Assembly (NCBI RefSeq): GCF_009917525.1
Contig: NZ_QZDU01000010.1
Span: 1-64,000 of the forward strand
DNA length: 64,000 bases
Direction of reading: 5' to 3'
From: Acutalibacter sp. 1XD8-36
Lineage (GTDB): Bacteria; Bacillota; Clostridia; Oscillospirales; Acutalibacteraceae
The notes below the pieces were generated by a model, which was given only the letters and a program-made list of their open reading frames with translations, was not told the DNA's origin and did no database searches. Position numbers and translations under genes: made by a program. This document shows positions 41,449 through 50,862 of the stretch, in pieces; the first letter of the stretch is position 1, and every line of letters begins with the position of its first letter.

Positions 41449-41994
41449 ATGAAATGGCTAATCGCGTCCGACATACACGGCTCGGCCCCATACTGCCGCG
41501 CCCTGCTTGAGGCGTACAATAGGGAGGGGGCCGGCCGGCTTCTGCTCCTTGGGGACCTTTTGTACCACGGCCCCCGCAACGACCTGCCGGAGGGCTACGC
41601 GCCCAAGGAGGTCATCTCTATGCTCAGCGCCATGAAGGAGAAGATATTCTGCGTGCGGGGCAACTGTGAGGCCGAGGTGGACCAGATGGTCCTGCCCTTC
41701 CCGGTGCTGGGCGAATACTGCCTGATAGAGTCGGCGGACAGGCTCGTCTTCGCCACCCACGGTCATGTGTACAACACGGATAATCCCCCTGCCCTGTCCC
41801 CCGGGGACCTGCTGCTCCACGGGCACACCCATATACCCGCCAAGGTCAAAACTCCGGCCGGGTGGTGGTACTTAAACCCCGGCTCCGTGTCCATACCAAA
41901 GGAGGGGAGCGCACATAGCTATATGACCCTTGAAGGTGGCCTGTTCGCCTGGAAGTCCCTTGACGGCGTGGAGTACGACAGGCTGGAGCTTTAA
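41449..41994 (+). CDS. yfcE: YfcE-type metallophosphoesterase
   Basis: 181-residue phosphodiesterase of the calcineurin-like YfcE/MJ0936 family. All metal-site motifs are present in order: SDIHGS (D8, H10), LGDLLYHGPRN, RGNCEAEVD, ATHGHVYN and HGHTHIPA. Such enzymes hydrolyse artificial phosphodiesters in vitro; the natural substrate is uncertain. The start ATG 41449 has GAAAGG upstream. A -10-like TATACT (or TATAAT closer in) lies in the 105-bp divergent region shared with alr. Confidence 0.9.
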   Translation: MKWLIASDIHGSAPYCRALLEAYNREGAGRLLLLGDLLYHGPRNDLPEGYAPKEVISMLSAMKEKIFCVRGNCEAEVDQMVLPFPVLGEYCLIESADRLVFATHGHVYNTDNPPALSPGDLLLHGHTHIPAKVKTPAGWWYLNPGSVSIPKEGSAHSYMTLEGGLFAWKSLDGVEYDRLEL

Positions 41995-41997
41995 GCC

Positions 41998-42537
41998 TCA
42001 GCCCCTGCCGAACTTCTCAAACTTCAGCGAGCGGGGGATAAACTTCTTGATTGCCTCCTGCATGTCCCCGTCCGGGTCGAAGACGACCAGGGTTTTCCCG
42101 GTCTTGCCGCTGTGCACTATCATGTACCAGGAATCCCGGTGGTCCGAAAACTGTGTGGCGAAAATCCTGTTGTCAAAGGACCGGGTCTTAAGCCTTGCCT
42201 CGGCCTCGGAGTATACCCCCAAATCCTCGCAGGAGCTGCACTCAAAGGAGGTCATGCGCTTCCTTGTGGCCCGGTTCATTATCTTGTCCACGGTGACAAA
42301 GCCGTTGGTCAGGCTGTATTCATACTCGAGCATCCGCATGGAGATAAGCTTATATCCCCCGAACACGGCCCCCGCCATCACAAGCAGGGAGAGCATGGGG
42401 AACATGAGTATCCCAACCCCCACCAGGAAGCCCGCGAAGCTGAGCACGATTATAGCCGCTATAATGCCCACGATTACCAGCAGGTCCACGGTCTCAAACT
42501 TTTTCTTTACCATACGTTCAACGAAGACGTCATTCAT
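41998..42537 (-). CDS. Membrane protein of the DUF6106 type
   Basis: 179 residues with two membrane helices (about 18-40 and 43-65) and a soluble C-terminal part. The start NDVFVERMVKKKFETVDLLV and the middle YEYSLTNGFVTVDKIMNRATRKR look like a clostridial family I recall as DUF6106, with a PH-like region after the helices. Its function is unknown. It converges with yfcE, leaving 3 bp between the stops. No partner is evident. Confidence 0.6.
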   Translation of the reverse strand: MNDVFVERMVKKKFETVDLLVIVGIIAAIIVLSFAGFLVGVGILMFPMLSLLVMAGAVFGGYKLISMRMLEYEYSLTNGFVTVDKIMNRATRKRMTSFECSSCEDLGVYSEAEARLKTRSFDNRIFATQFSDHRDSWYMIVHSGKTGKTLVVFDPDGDMQEAIKKFIPRSLKFEKFGRG

Positions 42538-42649
42538 TTTGCTGTCCCTTTCAAAAAAATAGATTTTTAATAAATTTTACTGTTAAACTGTATTATAGAC
42601 CAAAGGAAAGGGAAAGTCAATCAAGTACCCGCAGCTTCTTTACTTTTCA

Positions 42650-42668
42650 CATTTTATGTGATAAAATG
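42650..42668. promoter_or_regulatory. Operator-like repeat before the sucrose genes
   Basis: CATTTTA-TGTGA-TAAAATG, perfect 7-bp arms, overlapping the likely -10 (GATAAAAT) of the GH32 gene. LacI-type sugar regulators commonly bind such sites; none is encoded nearby. Confidence 0.5.
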
Positions 42669-42696
42669 TACGCAAAAACACAAGGAGGCCTGTCCA

Positions 42697-44049
42697 ATGA
42701 GCACCAAAGCTTTGCGGAACTTCCGCCCCGACCTGCACTACACCCCGAAATCCGGCTGGATAAACGACCCCAACGGCCTTGTCTATGCCGGAGGGAAATA
42801 CCATCTCTTTGCCCAGTACGGCCCAGAGCCCCAGTGGGGGGATATCCACTGGTCCCACGCCGTAAGCAGCGACCTTATACACTGGCAGGACCTGCCCCTG
42901 GCCCTTGCCCCCGACAGCCTTGGTATGGTCTTCTCCGGCAGCGCGGTGTACGACAGCGGGAACACCTCGGGCCTGGGGGCCGGGGGCCGTGCCCCTATAG
43001 TTGCCATGTACACCTCCCACGGCGACCACGAGCAGCAGAGCCTTGCCGTGAGCCAGGACGGGGTCTCCTTCACAAAGTACCCCGGCAACCCGGTGATACC
43101 AAACAGGGAAAAGCCCGACTTCAGGGACCCGAAGGTGCTCAAAAATCCTAACGGCGGCTGGACCGTGGTGCTGGCTGCCGGGGACCACGTGGAGTTCTAC
43201 GCCTCAAAGGACCTTATTAGCTGGCGGCAGACCGGCAGCTTCGGGCCCGGGGGCAACCTTTCAAAAGGGGTCTGGGAGTGCCCGGACCTGTTCCCCCTCA
43301 CTCTCGGGGGCAGGGAGGTATGGGTGCTGATAGTGAGCATGGGGGCCTGCCCGGAGAACCTGGGCAGCCGCACCCAGTATTTCCTGGGGAATTTTGACGG
43401 CAGGACCTTCACATCAGACGGCAGCTTCACAAAGCCGGAGTTTATCGACAGCGGCTTCGACAACTACGCCGGAGTCACCTTCTTTGGCACAGAGGAGCGG
43501 ATACTCGTAGGCTGGGCGGCAAACTGGGTCTATGCAAACAATCTGCCCACCGGGGATTTCTGCGGGCAGATGACCCTGCCCCGGGTCCTCTCCCTTGTAG
43601 ACACCCCCCTCGGGGGACCGAGGCTTGCGGGCGCCCCTGTAAGCGATAGGCTGTTCGGGGAGCCGGTGCCTGTCTCGGGCAGTCTCCCAGGCGAGGTATA
43701 TAAGCTCACCGTCTCAGGGGAGGGGGAGGCTGAGATATCCCTGTCAAACAGCCTGGGTGAAGCCTTCCTCTTTGGAGTAGACGGCACCGGGAATATCTAC
43801 ATAGACCGTAGCTGTTCCGGGGCAAGGGACTTTGACCCCGAGTTTGCAAAGCCCGAGTACGGCAGGATATCCGCTCCGCGCTTCTTTGACGGCCCCTGGA
43901 CCCTGGAGCTCACCTTCGACCGCTCCATCTGCGAGCTATTCGGGGACAGGGGCACCCGGGCCTTTACCCAGCTTCTGTACCCCACAGAGCCCTATACCAG
44001 TATAGATATAAAGGGGAACGCCCGGGCTGGGATAAGCCTGATAAAATAA
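42697..44049 (+). CDS. scrB: GH32 sucrose-6-phosphate hydrolase
   Basis: 450-residue cytosolic beta-fructosidase splitting sucrose (6-phosphate) or fructo-oligosaccharides. Motifs in order are LHYTPKSGWINDPNGL (nucleophile D24), FSGSAV, FRDPKVL and WECPDLFPL (acid/base Glu). A C-terminal beta-sandwich follows (about 320-450). The start is ATG 42697 with AAGGAGG upstream; the longer frame to 42658 has none. A fructokinase gene follows 31 bp on, making a sucrose pair. No PTS or ABC transporter adjoins, so whether the substrate is phosphorylated is uncertain, and the gene symbol is by family. Confidence 0.9.
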   Translation: MSTKALRNFRPDLHYTPKSGWINDPNGLVYAGGKYHLFAQYGPEPQWGDIHWSHAVSSDLIHWQDLPLALAPDSLGMVFSGSAVYDSGNTSGLGAGGRAPIVAMYTSHGDHEQQSLAVSQDGVSFTKYPGNPVIPNREKPDFRDPKVLKNPNGGWTVVLAAGDHVEFYASKDLISWRQTGSFGPGGNLSKGVWECPDLFPLTLGGREVWVLIVSMGACPENLGSRTQYFLGNFDGRTFTSDGSFTKPEFIDSGFDNYAGVTFFGTEERILVGWAANWVYANNLPTGDFCGQMTLPRVLSLVDTPLGGPRLAGAPVSDRLFGEPVPVSGSLPGEVYKLTVSGEGEAEISLSNSLGEAFLFGVDGTGNIYIDRSCSGARDFDPEFAKPEYGRISAPRFFDGPWTLELTFDRSICELFGDRGTRAFTQLLYPTEPYTSIDIKGNARAGISLIK

Positions 44050-44080
44050 TAAAAATATATTTTGAAAGGAAACTGATACT

Positions 44081-45076
44081 ATGCCGGACATTATTACAAC
44101 CGGAGAGCTTCTGATAGATTTCAGCCCGGTGAAGGCCCCGGGCGTGGAGAACGCCGTCTGCCCAAATCCCGGGGGAGCCCCCGGCAATGTTGCCGTACAG
44201 CTCTCAAGACTGGGAGCCTCGGCGGGGTTTATCGGCAAGGTGGGCGACGACAGCTTCGGGCACACCCTTAAAGACTGCCTTGAGGAAAACGGCGTGGACG
44301 TGGGCAATGTGGTGGTGGACAGGGACGTGCGCACCACCCTTGCCTTCGTGCACCTGAACAGCAAGGGCGACCGCAGCTTCACCTTCTACCGGGACCCCGG
44401 CGCCGACACCCAGCTTCGTGAAAATGAGGTTGACAAGTCCCTGATAAGCGGCTGCAAGCTCCTGCACTTCGGCTCCCTCTCCCTCACCACCGAGCCCAGC
44501 CGCACCACCACTCTGAACCTGGTAAAGGAGGCCCGGGGCCTTGGCAGGATGATATCCTACGACCCCAACTGGCGCCCCGCCCTCTGGAAGGACGCAGAGG
44601 AGGGCATAGCCGCCATGGGCATAGGCCTTGAGCTCTGCCATGTGCTGAAGATATCCGAGGAGGAGCTGTCCCTGCTCACCGGCACGGACAGTATTGCCGA
44701 GGGCACAAAGGCCCTGCACCAAAAGGGCGTTATACTGGCCCTGGTGACCCTGGGGCCCGACGGCTGCGTGTCCTCCCTGAAGGGCCAGCTCCGGCACCAC
44801 CCCACCTATGATGTGAAGGTAGTGGACACCACCGGCTCAGGGGACAGCTTCTGGGGGGCGTTTTTATCCCAGCTCATCCAGAACGGCTACGACACCCCGG
44901 AGAAGCTGGAGTCCCTGGGTCAGGAGGAGCTTGCGGGCTTCTGCCGCTTCGCCAACGCCGCCGGGTCCATGTGCGCCTCAAAGCCAGGGGGTATCCCGGC
45001 TATTGCCGGGCGCGAGGACATACTGCGGTGCATGGAAGAAATGGACGTGCTGGAGACCGGCTTCAGGCTCATGTGA
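44081..45076 (+). CDS. Fructokinase, PfkB family
   Basis: 331-residue sugar kinase. It opens with ITTGELLIDF and NPGGAPGNVAVQLSRLG, has the middle SYDPNWRPALW typical of fructokinases, and ends with the ATP/anion-hole motif DTTGSGDSFWGAF containing the catalytic Asp. Fructokinase is favoured over other PfkB kinases because it directly follows the GH32 gene and would phosphorylate the released fructose. The start ATG 44081 has GAAAGGA upstream. Confidence 0.92.
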   Translation: MPDIITTGELLIDFSPVKAPGVENAVCPNPGGAPGNVAVQLSRLGASAGFIGKVGDDSFGHTLKDCLEENGVDVGNVVVDRDVRTTLAFVHLNSKGDRSFTFYRDPGADTQLRENEVDKSLISGCKLLHFGSLSLTTEPSRTTTLNLVKEARGLGRMISYDPNWRPALWKDAEEGIAAMGIGLELCHVLKISEEELSLLTGTDSIAEGTKALHQKGVILALVTLGPDGCVSSLKGQLRHHPTYDVKVVDTTGSGDSFWGAFLSQLIQNGYDTPEKLESLGQEELAGFCRFANAAGSMCASKPGGIPAIAGREDILRCMEEMDVLETGFRLM

Positions 45077-45084
45077 GTATAAAC

Positions 45085-45124
45085 AAAATAGCAGGGCAGG
45101 CTGTTGCGCCTGTCCTGCTATTTT
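45085..45124. terminator. Bidirectional terminator after fructokinase
   Basis: Long stem AAAATAGCAGGGCAGGC/GCCTGTCCTGCTATTTT with loop TGTTGC between convergent genes. Confidence 0.9.
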
Positions 45125-45134
45125 ATTGTGTAAG

Positions 45135-46028
45135 CTAGTCCCATAGCCTCTTTTCAGATGTTCCCAGCCTGAGCATAAGGGCCGCGCCCAGGATAATGAA
45201 GCCCGCCATGCCTATGATTCCCGAGGGCTTTGGCCCTAAAAGGACGTTATACCCCGCCCCGCAGATAAGCAGCGGGGCCTCCCTCACGGCATTGACGGCG
45301 CCGTGGGCTATGCAGGCGGGCCATATGCTCCCCGAGCGCAGTGTAAGGTACGACATGAATATGCCCAGGACCGTGGCGAAGACCACCATCATAAGTATGC
45401 CCGACCAGGGGGCGCCGGGGTACTCCCCGGTATAGTTCAGCCCGAAGCAGACCAGCGGGGCGTGGGCTATGCCCCAGAGCACACCGTTTACAAACACTGC
45501 CCTTCTCTCCCCCAGCTCCTCAATGAGCAGCGGCAGGAGAAAGCCCCGCCAGCCCACCTCCTCCCCGAATGCCGCAATATGGTTCACCGCCACCAGCGGC
45601 GCTATAGCCGCCAGAAGAATCCCCCCGCCTATGGCCTGGGGCAGGGTCACCTCCGGCACCCCCGCCTCCACGCCGGAGAGCTCTAAGACCCCGGACATAT
45701 ACCCCATGGACAAATCCAAGTCCCCGGGGAACAGGACAAAATACAGCGCCGCCCCGGCTAAAGCCAGCGCCCCGGGCAGGAAAGCCGCCATAAGGTACTG
45801 CTTTTTTGCCCCGCGTATATTGGGCCGAAGGTACAGTCCTGACCTGTCCCGGGCCAGCGCCCTCACTATGAGCGCCGAAGCAGCCGGGAGGAACATGAAC
45901 GCCACGGATATCCCCATCATCAGCGGGCCCAGGGGCTCCGCGTCCAGCAGGAACAGGGGCAGGGTGAAAATTATCACCAGGGCATACTCTACTCCCAGAA
46001 ACGCCAGTATCTTACCTCTCCTGCCCAT
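45135..46028 (-). CDS. CPBP-family intramembrane protease
   Basis: 297-residue membrane protein with about eight helices. The CPBP (CAAX protease/Abi) active-site motifs are FGEEVGWRGFLLPLL (EExxxR) and VLWGIAHAPLVCFG (with His), followed by CIAHGAVNA. In bacteria such proteins serve in self-immunity to peptides or in membrane proteolysis. Its start overlaps the 3' end of the upstream XRE/membrane gene by 17 bp, so the two are coupled. The target is unknown. Confidence 0.88.
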   Translation of the reverse strand: MGRRGKILAFLGVEYALVIIFTLPLFLLDAEPLGPLMMGISVAFMFLPAASALIVRALARDRSGLYLRPNIRGAKKQYLMAAFLPGALALAGAALYFVLFPGDLDLSMGYMSGVLELSGVEAGVPEVTLPQAIGGGILLAAIAPLVAVNHIAAFGEEVGWRGFLLPLLIEELGERRAVFVNGVLWGIAHAPLVCFGLNYTGEYPGAPWSGILMMVVFATVLGIFMSYLTLRSGSIWPACIAHGAVNAVREAPLLICGAGYNVLLGPKPSGIIGMAGFIILGAALMLRLGTSEKRLWD

Positions 46029-46671
46029 CCGGCTCCCCCCTGCTCATTACATGTCTGCACGCCGTGACCCTCCCGCATTTGGGGCACCTGAGCCAGCGGC
46101 GGGTGATAGTGTGCGGTGCCCAGAGATACGCCCTCCATGTGGGCTTGAAGGTCTCCCCGCAGGCTTTGCACTTGAAGTACCCCGCCTCCTTATCCATGGA
46201 CATGGTGACGTAGAGCCCCGCCCCGAACTGAAGGCAGGCAAAGCCTATCACCAGCAGCTTCACCGGCAGGGACATCACCCCGGCATAAAACCCTACCAGC
46301 AGCACCAGGATTATCAGGGTCGCCGTGGTGCTGACTCCGGTGAACACCGAGAGGCGAATCTTCTTTACGTTCTCCTCCCGCTCCTTCATAAGTGACATGA
46401 TATTTTCCTCCGCTTTTCTTTGGTAGTCGGCGGCGGAAAGCCTCTGCCCGGACAGGAGCTCGTTGACGTTTACCCCAAGCTCCCGGCAAAGGGGCATTAA
46501 AAGGGATATCTCAGGGAGCCCTGAGCCGCACTCCCACTTGCTCACCGTCTTGTCGCTTATCATCAGCTTCTCCCCAAGCTGCCGCTGTGTCAGGCCCAGC
46601 TCCTTTCTAAGCTGCTGGATAAACCTGCCGGTGCGCGCCTGGTCCAATGAGCCAATCTGAGGCCCTTCCAT
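46012..46671 (-). CDS. XRE regulator with membrane helices and zinc ribbon
   Basis: 219 residues. The N-terminal helix-turn-helix (about 10-65) has LGLTQRQLGEKLMISDKTVSKWE. Two membrane helices follow (about 104-124 and 128-148), then a CKACGETF...CPKCGRVTACRH zinc ribbon. A DNA-binding domain tied to the membrane suggests a one-component sensor. The start is ATG 46671 with AAGGAGG upstream; the frame beyond to 46728 has no site. It overlaps the CPBP protease gene, which could in principle act on it by intramembrane cleavage. Confidence 0.85.
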   Translation of the reverse strand: MEGPQIGSLDQARTGRFIQQLRKELGLTQRQLGEKLMISDKTVSKWECGSGLPEISLLMPLCRELGVNVNELLSGQRLSAADYQRKAEENIMSLMKEREENVKKIRLSVFTGVSTTATLIILVLLVGFYAGVMSLPVKLLVIGFACLQFGAGLYVTMSMDKEAGYFKCKACGETFKPTWRAYLWAPHTITRRWLRCPKCGRVTACRHVMSRGEPDGQER

Positions 46672-46773
46672 CTTCACCGCCTCCTTCACACAAAAGTATA
46701 GGGCAGGCCCTGAAAAAAGAAAACCCATGGGCCGTAGACCCGCGCAAAATCAGGGGTCTTCGGCCCGTAGAGT

Positions 46774-47886
46774 TCATATCATGCCCTCCAAAAGCCTTGA
46801 GAGCAGGGCGTTTGACACTAAAAATCCTTCGGGGGTAAAGGCGACTTTCCCCGGGCCCGCGGCTATAAGGGCCCCCGGCAGTGAGAGGGCCCTCTCCCGG
46901 ACCCGGGAGAACATTTCGCCCCCCTCCCCTCCAAAGCGAAGGACACATTCCCTTTCAATAAGCCCCCTGGAGAGCCGCAGGTTCAGCATGGCAAACTCCC
47001 CCATACTCCCCCCGGGGCCGTCGTCTTCGGGGGCCTCCCCCCTGAGGTAGCCGTTAAGGTCCCGCTCCCAGTGGAAGCGCCGCCCCTTATAAAAGGAGTG
47101 GGCCGCCGGTCCCAGGCCCAGGTACTCCCCGCACTGCCAGTAGCAGAGGTTATGCCTGCTCTCATACCCCGGGCGGGAGAAATTGCTTATCTCATACTGG
47201 CTGTATCCCAGCCGGGACAGGCGCTCTACAGTCAGCAGGTACTGGTCGGCGGCGCTGTCGTCGTCGGGCAGCTGTAGCCCTTGGGAGGCAAAGGGAGTGC
47301 CCGGCTCTATTTTTAATATATAGGCCGAGATATGCTCCGGGGAAAGCCTTGCCGCAAAGTCTATGCTCCCCTGCAGGCTCTCAGGGCTGCTCCCGGGCAG
47401 GGCCAGCATAAGGTCAAGGGAGATATTCCCAAAGCCCGCGGCCCGCGCCAGCTCCACCGAGCGCTCCACATCCCCGGGCCCGTGCCGTCTTCCAAGCATA
47501 CGGAGCTCGCCCTCATCTGCCGACTGCATGCCCATGGAGAGCCGGTTAAACCCGGCGCTTTTCAGCTCCCGGAAGAACCCCGCCTCCAGCCCGGCGGGGT
47601 TCAGCTCGCAGGTTATCTCCGCGCCCCCGGCCACAGGGAAGCTCCGGAGTACACTCTCCAGGAGCTCCCCAAGGCGCTTTGCTCCCAGTAAACCGGGCGT
47701 GCCGCCGCCGAAGTACACCGTGCCCACCTCGTAAGGACAGTCCCTGCCGTACTCAGCCATAAGCTCAAGGGTGCGCTTAATATAGCCGTCCACCGCCTCC
47801 TCCCCGGGGGTGACGGAGTAAAAGTCACAGTACGGGCATTTCCCCATGCAGAAGGGCACGTGTATATAGAGCCCTAACCCCATCAT
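46774..47886 (-). CDS. hemW: HemW-type radical SAM protein
   Basis: 370 residues. The radical SAM cluster site is [16 protein letters not shown] (CxxxCxxC), and the family blocks [48 protein letters not shown] and [20 protein letters not shown] follow. The HemW C-terminal domain is present. HemW binds heme and helps insert it; it is not a true coproporphyrinogen oxidase. As often seen, it lies directly downstream of lepA, here overlapping it by 4 bases (ATGA). The extra Cys of HemN-only enzymes was not checked. Confidence 0.92.
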   Translation of the reverse strand: MMGLGLYIHVPFCMGKCPYCDFYSVTPGEEAVDGYIKRTLELMAEYGRDCPYEVGTVYFGGGTPGLLGAKRLGELLESVLRSFPVAGGAEITCELNPAGLEAGFFRELKSAGFNRLSMGMQSADEGELRMLGRRHGPGDVERSVELARAAGFGNISLDLMLALPGSSPESLQGSIDFAARLSPEHISAYILKIEPGTPFASQGLQLPDDDSAADQYLLTVERLSRLGYSQYEISNFSRPGYESRHNLCYWQCGEYLGLGPAAHSFYKGRRFHWERDLNGYLRGEAPEDDGPGGSMGEFAMLNLRLSRGLIERECVLRFGGEGGEMFSRVRERALSLPGALIAAGPGKVAFTPEGFLVSNALLSRLLEGMI

Positions 47887-49685
47887 TCCTCCAGCTTGAG
47901 CACAGCCATAAACGCCTCCTGGGGCACCTCCACCGTACCCAGCTGGCGCATACGCTTCTTGCCCTCCTTCTGCTTCTCAAGGAGCTTCTTCTTGCGGGTT
48001 ATATCCCCGCCGTAGCACTTTGCAAGCACGTCCTTGCGCATGGCCTTCACGGTCTCCCTTGCGATTATCTTCCCGCCTATACAGGCCTGTATGGGCACCT
48101 CAAATAGCTGGCGGGGTATATTCTCCTTCAGCTTCTCGGTCATCTTTCTGGCCCTGGGGTAGGCCTTGTCCGCATGGAGTATAAAGGAGAGCGCGTCCAC
48201 AGTGTCTCCGTTTAAGAGTATGTCCAGCTTCACAAGCTTTGACTCCCTATAGCCCAAAAGCTCATAGTCAAAGCTGGCATAGCCCCTGGTGCGGGACTTT
48301 AATGCATCGAAGAAGTCATAGATTATCTCGTTTAAGGGCAGCTCATAGTGTATGTCCACCCGGTCGGTGTCAAGGTACTTCATGTCCATAAAGGTCCCCC
48401 GCCGCTCCTGGCAGAGCTCCATAATGCTCCCCACGTATTCCGCAGGGGAATATATATGGGCGTTGGTAATGGGCTCCTGGGCCCCGGCGATAGTGGCGGG
48501 GTCGGGGTAGTTTGTGGGGTTGTCTATAGTCAGCTCCTCGCCGTCGGTCTTCTTTATCTTATACACAACGCTTGGGGCGGTGGTGATAATGTCCAGGTTA
48601 TACTCCCGCTCCAGCCTCTCCTGGATTATCTCCATATGCAGAAGCCCCAAAAAGCCGCACCTAAATCCGAAGCCCAGGGCCACGGAGGTCTCCGGCTCGA
48701 AGGTGAGGGAGGCGTCGTTGAGCTGCAGCTTCTCAAGGGCGTCCCTCAGGTCCGTATAGTGGGCGCCGTCGGCAGGGTATATTCCACAGTACACCATGGG
48801 CTGCACCGCCCGGTATCCCGGCAGGGGCTCCTCGGCAGGGCGCTCCGAGAGGGTCACCGTATCGCCCACCCTTGCCTGGCGCACGTCCTTTATGCTGGCG
48901 GCTATATAGCCCACCTCCCCGGCATACAGGGCCTCGGCGGGCTCAAGGGAGGTGGCCCTTAAAAAGCCGCACTCCACCACCTGGAACTCCCCGCCGGTAG
49001 CCATCATCCGTATGGTGTCCCCGGTCCTCACGGTGCCGTCCTTCAGGCGCACGTAGACTATTACTCCCCTGTACGGGTCGTAGTAGGAGTCGAAGATAAG
49101 GGCCTTTAGTGGGGCCCCCTCGTCCCCCTGGGGAGGCGGTATGTCCTTTACCACCCGCTCCATGACCTCGTCTATATTTATGCCGTTCTTTGCGGATATT
49201 CTTGGAGCGTCCATAGCCGGTATCCCTATAACGTCCTCTATCTCCTGGCAGACCCTCTCGGGGTCCGCGCTGATAAGGTCTATCTTATTCACCACCGGCA
49301 CTATCTCAAGCCCCGCGTCCACCGCAAGGTATGTGTTGGCTAAGGTCTGCGCCTCTATCCCCTGGGAGGAGTCCACCACCAGCACCGCCCCCTCGCAGGC
49401 CGCAAGGGACCTTGAGACCTCGTAGTTAAAGTCCACGTGCCCGGGGGTATCAATCAGGTTAAAGACATAGTCCAAGCCGTCCTTTGCGGTATACACCAGG
49501 GTGACGGCGTGGGCCTTGATTGTAATGCCCCGCTCCCGCTCCAGGTCCATATTATCCAGCAGCTGGTCCTCCATCTCCCGAAGGGGGACCGCGCTGGTCT
49601 GCTCCAGAATCCTGTCCGCAAGGGTGCTCTTGCCGTGGTCTATATGGGCCACTATGCTGAAGTTCCTTATCCTGCTCTTGTCCAT
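47883..49685 (-). CDS. lepA: Elongation factor 4 (LepA)
   Basis: 600-residue ribosome-associated GTPase. G1 is [10 protein letters not shown]2 lies in RERGITIK, G3 is DTPGHVDF, G4 NKID, all intact. The LepA-specific C-terminal domain contains [21 protein letters not shown] and [25 protein letters not shown], quoted in part. It acts on stalled or misassembled ribosomes. The length matches the family. The start ATG 49685 follows GAAGGAGAG. It is 24 bp after the alpha/beta hydrolase gene and overlaps hemW. Confidence 0.97.
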   Translation of the reverse strand: MDKSRIRNFSIVAHIDHGKSTLADRILEQTSAVPLREMEDQLLDNMDLERERGITIKAHAVTLVYTAKDGLDYVFNLIDTPGHVDFNYEVSRSLAACEGAVLVVDSSQGIEAQTLANTYLAVDAGLEIVPVVNKIDLISADPERVCQEIEDVIGIPAMDAPRISAKNGINIDEVMERVVKDIPPPQGDEGAPLKALIFDSYYDPYRGVIVYVRLKDGTVRTGDTIRMMATGGEFQVVECGFLRATSLEPAEALYAGEVGYIAASIKDVRQARVGDTVTLSERPAEEPLPGYRAVQPMVYCGIYPADGAHYTDLRDALEKLQLNDASLTFEPETSVALGFGFRCGFLGLLHMEIIQERLEREYNLDIITTAPSVVYKIKKTDGEELTIDNPTNYPDPATIAGAQEPITNAHIYSPAEYVGSIMELCQERRGTFMDMKYLDTDRVDIHYELPLNEIIYDFFDALKSRTRGYASFDYELLGYRESKLVKLDILLNGDTVDALSFILHADKAYPRARKMTEKLKENIPRQLFEVPIQACIGGKIIARETVKAMRKDVLAKCYGGDITRKKKLLEKQKEGKKRMRQLGTVEVPQEAFMAVLKLEE

Positions 49686-49709
49686 TATCTATACTCTCCT
49701 TCTATATCT

Positions 49710-50495
49710 TTAGCTGAGAAACAGCCTTATCCTCCGGTTAAAGTCCCCTGCCTCCTCATAGGCGGCGTGGCCCAGGCCCTCGTACATGTGCAGCTCGCAG
49801 CAGAGGGCCTCTGCTATCTCCTCTGAGGCCTCCCCAGTGAGCACCCTGTCCTCCCTGCCCCCCAGCACCAGGGCTGGGCATTTTATCCTGTGGAGCTCAG
49901 GGTAGGAATTACACTCCAGGCAGGCCTTGGCAAGGTTTATAAAGCGCCTTATATCCTGCTGTCCGGGCCTACCCAGCCTTGAGGCCGCCGGGAACAGCCA
50001 GCCGTACCTTTTGATATAGGCGGGGGAGTACATCCTTTTCAGCATGTCCCCCACAAGCGCGCCGTAGTCCCCGGCACCGGCCATTTTTATCCAGGTGTTT
50101 ATGCTCTCCTCCATCACCGGGTTTACCCTTGAGGCCGTGACCCCCAGGGCCAGCCTGTGCACAAGCTCCGGATGGTATATGGCAAGGTACTGGGCCGTCA
50201 TGCCCCCCTGGGACACCCCGAACACATCGGCCCCAAAAATGCCCAGCCTCTCCATCACATAGGCAGTATCCTCCGCTGTGTCCCTTATAGTGTACCCCTC
50301 CGGCACCTGGTCCTTCTTGTCTATCACATAGACCCTATGGCTCCTGCCGAACTCCCTGTACATAAGCCGGAGCCCCAGGGCCGCCCCCTTCACCCTCTGA
50401 AGGCTGAGCCCGGGGAGCATGACCAGGGGCCTGCTGCCGGAGCCGAAGCTCACACAGTATATGGACGTGCCGTCCTTTTGGATAGCCTGGACCAT
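49710..50495 (-). CDS. Alpha/beta hydrolase
   Basis: 261 residues. The nucleophile elbow is FGVSQGGMTAQY (Ser), the acid is in GGREDRVLTG, and the His in YEGLGHAAYEE; the oxyanion part is VMLPGLSLQ. This is a complete catalytic triad for an esterase/lipase-type hydrolase. It lies upstream of lepA in the same direction. The promoter probably sits in the very AT-rich stretch around 50520-50580. The substrate is unknown. Confidence 0.88.
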   Translation of the reverse strand: MVQAIQKDGTSIYCVSFGSGSRPLVMLPGLSLQRVKGAALGLRLMYREFGRSHRVYVIDKKDQVPEGYTIRDTAEDTAYVMERLGIFGADVFGVSQGGMTAQYLAIYHPELVHRLALGVTASRVNPVMEESINTWIKMAGAGDYGALVGDMLKRMYSPAYIKRYGWLFPAASRLGRPGQQDIRRFINLAKACLECNSYPELHRIKCPALVLGGREDRVLTGEASEEIAEALCCELHMYEGLGHAAYEEAGDFNRRIRLFLS

Positions 50496-50692
50496 TGCGG
50501 GCCTCCTTAGCAGTGGTTCTATCTATATTCTATTATATAATTATATATAAAATTATATATATAAAATTTATTTGTTATATTTTCAGCCCCCTCACACGGC
50601 AGAACCCCCGGGAGCCTTTTTATTATAACCCCTTCCCCTTTGCCTGTCAACCGCGCCCCATAAGGGAAAAACGCAAAATCCTCACGTTTTCC

Positions 50693-50721
50693 TTGCAAAT
50701 CTGCCTGGAGTTTGGTAAAAT
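50693..50721 (+). promoter_or_regulatory. Promoter of glyQS
   Basis: TTGCAA 50693-50698 and TAAAAT 50716-50721, spacer 17 bp. Transcription would start near 50728, giving an untranslated leader of about 135 nt. Confidence 0.7.
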
Positions 50722-50744
50722 ACTGGTATGTTATAGTAAACGCA

Positions 50745-50824
50745 CTTAAAAATCGGTATATGCCGATTTTTAAGCTGGGCAGCAAAGCTGCCCAGTTCAA
50801 AAGAGGTGAAATACCTCTTTTGAA
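50745..50824 (+). promoter_or_regulatory. Three back-to-back perfect hairpins in the glyQS leader
   Basis: Hairpin 1: CTTAAAAATCGG/CCGATTTTTAAG (50745-50774, 6-nt loop). Hairpin 2: CTGGGCAGC/GCTGCCCAG (50775-50795, 3-nt loop). Hairpin 3: TTCAAAAGAGG/CCTCTTTTGAA (50796-50824, 7-nt loop). There is no spacing between them and no mismatch. A T-box with its AGGGTGG/ACCGCG core, expected before glyQS in Firmicutes, is not visible. This is a distinct regulatory RNA or an inserted repeat element. Confidence 0.75.
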
Positions 50825-50862
50825 CCGCGTTAACTATGAAGCAGAGAAAGGACGTATTAGCT

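Noticed and set aside
50836-50838. Upstream ATG of glyQS at 50836
   Set aside because: It lies just after the third hairpin without a ribosome site; ATG 50863 has GAAAGGA at good spacing.
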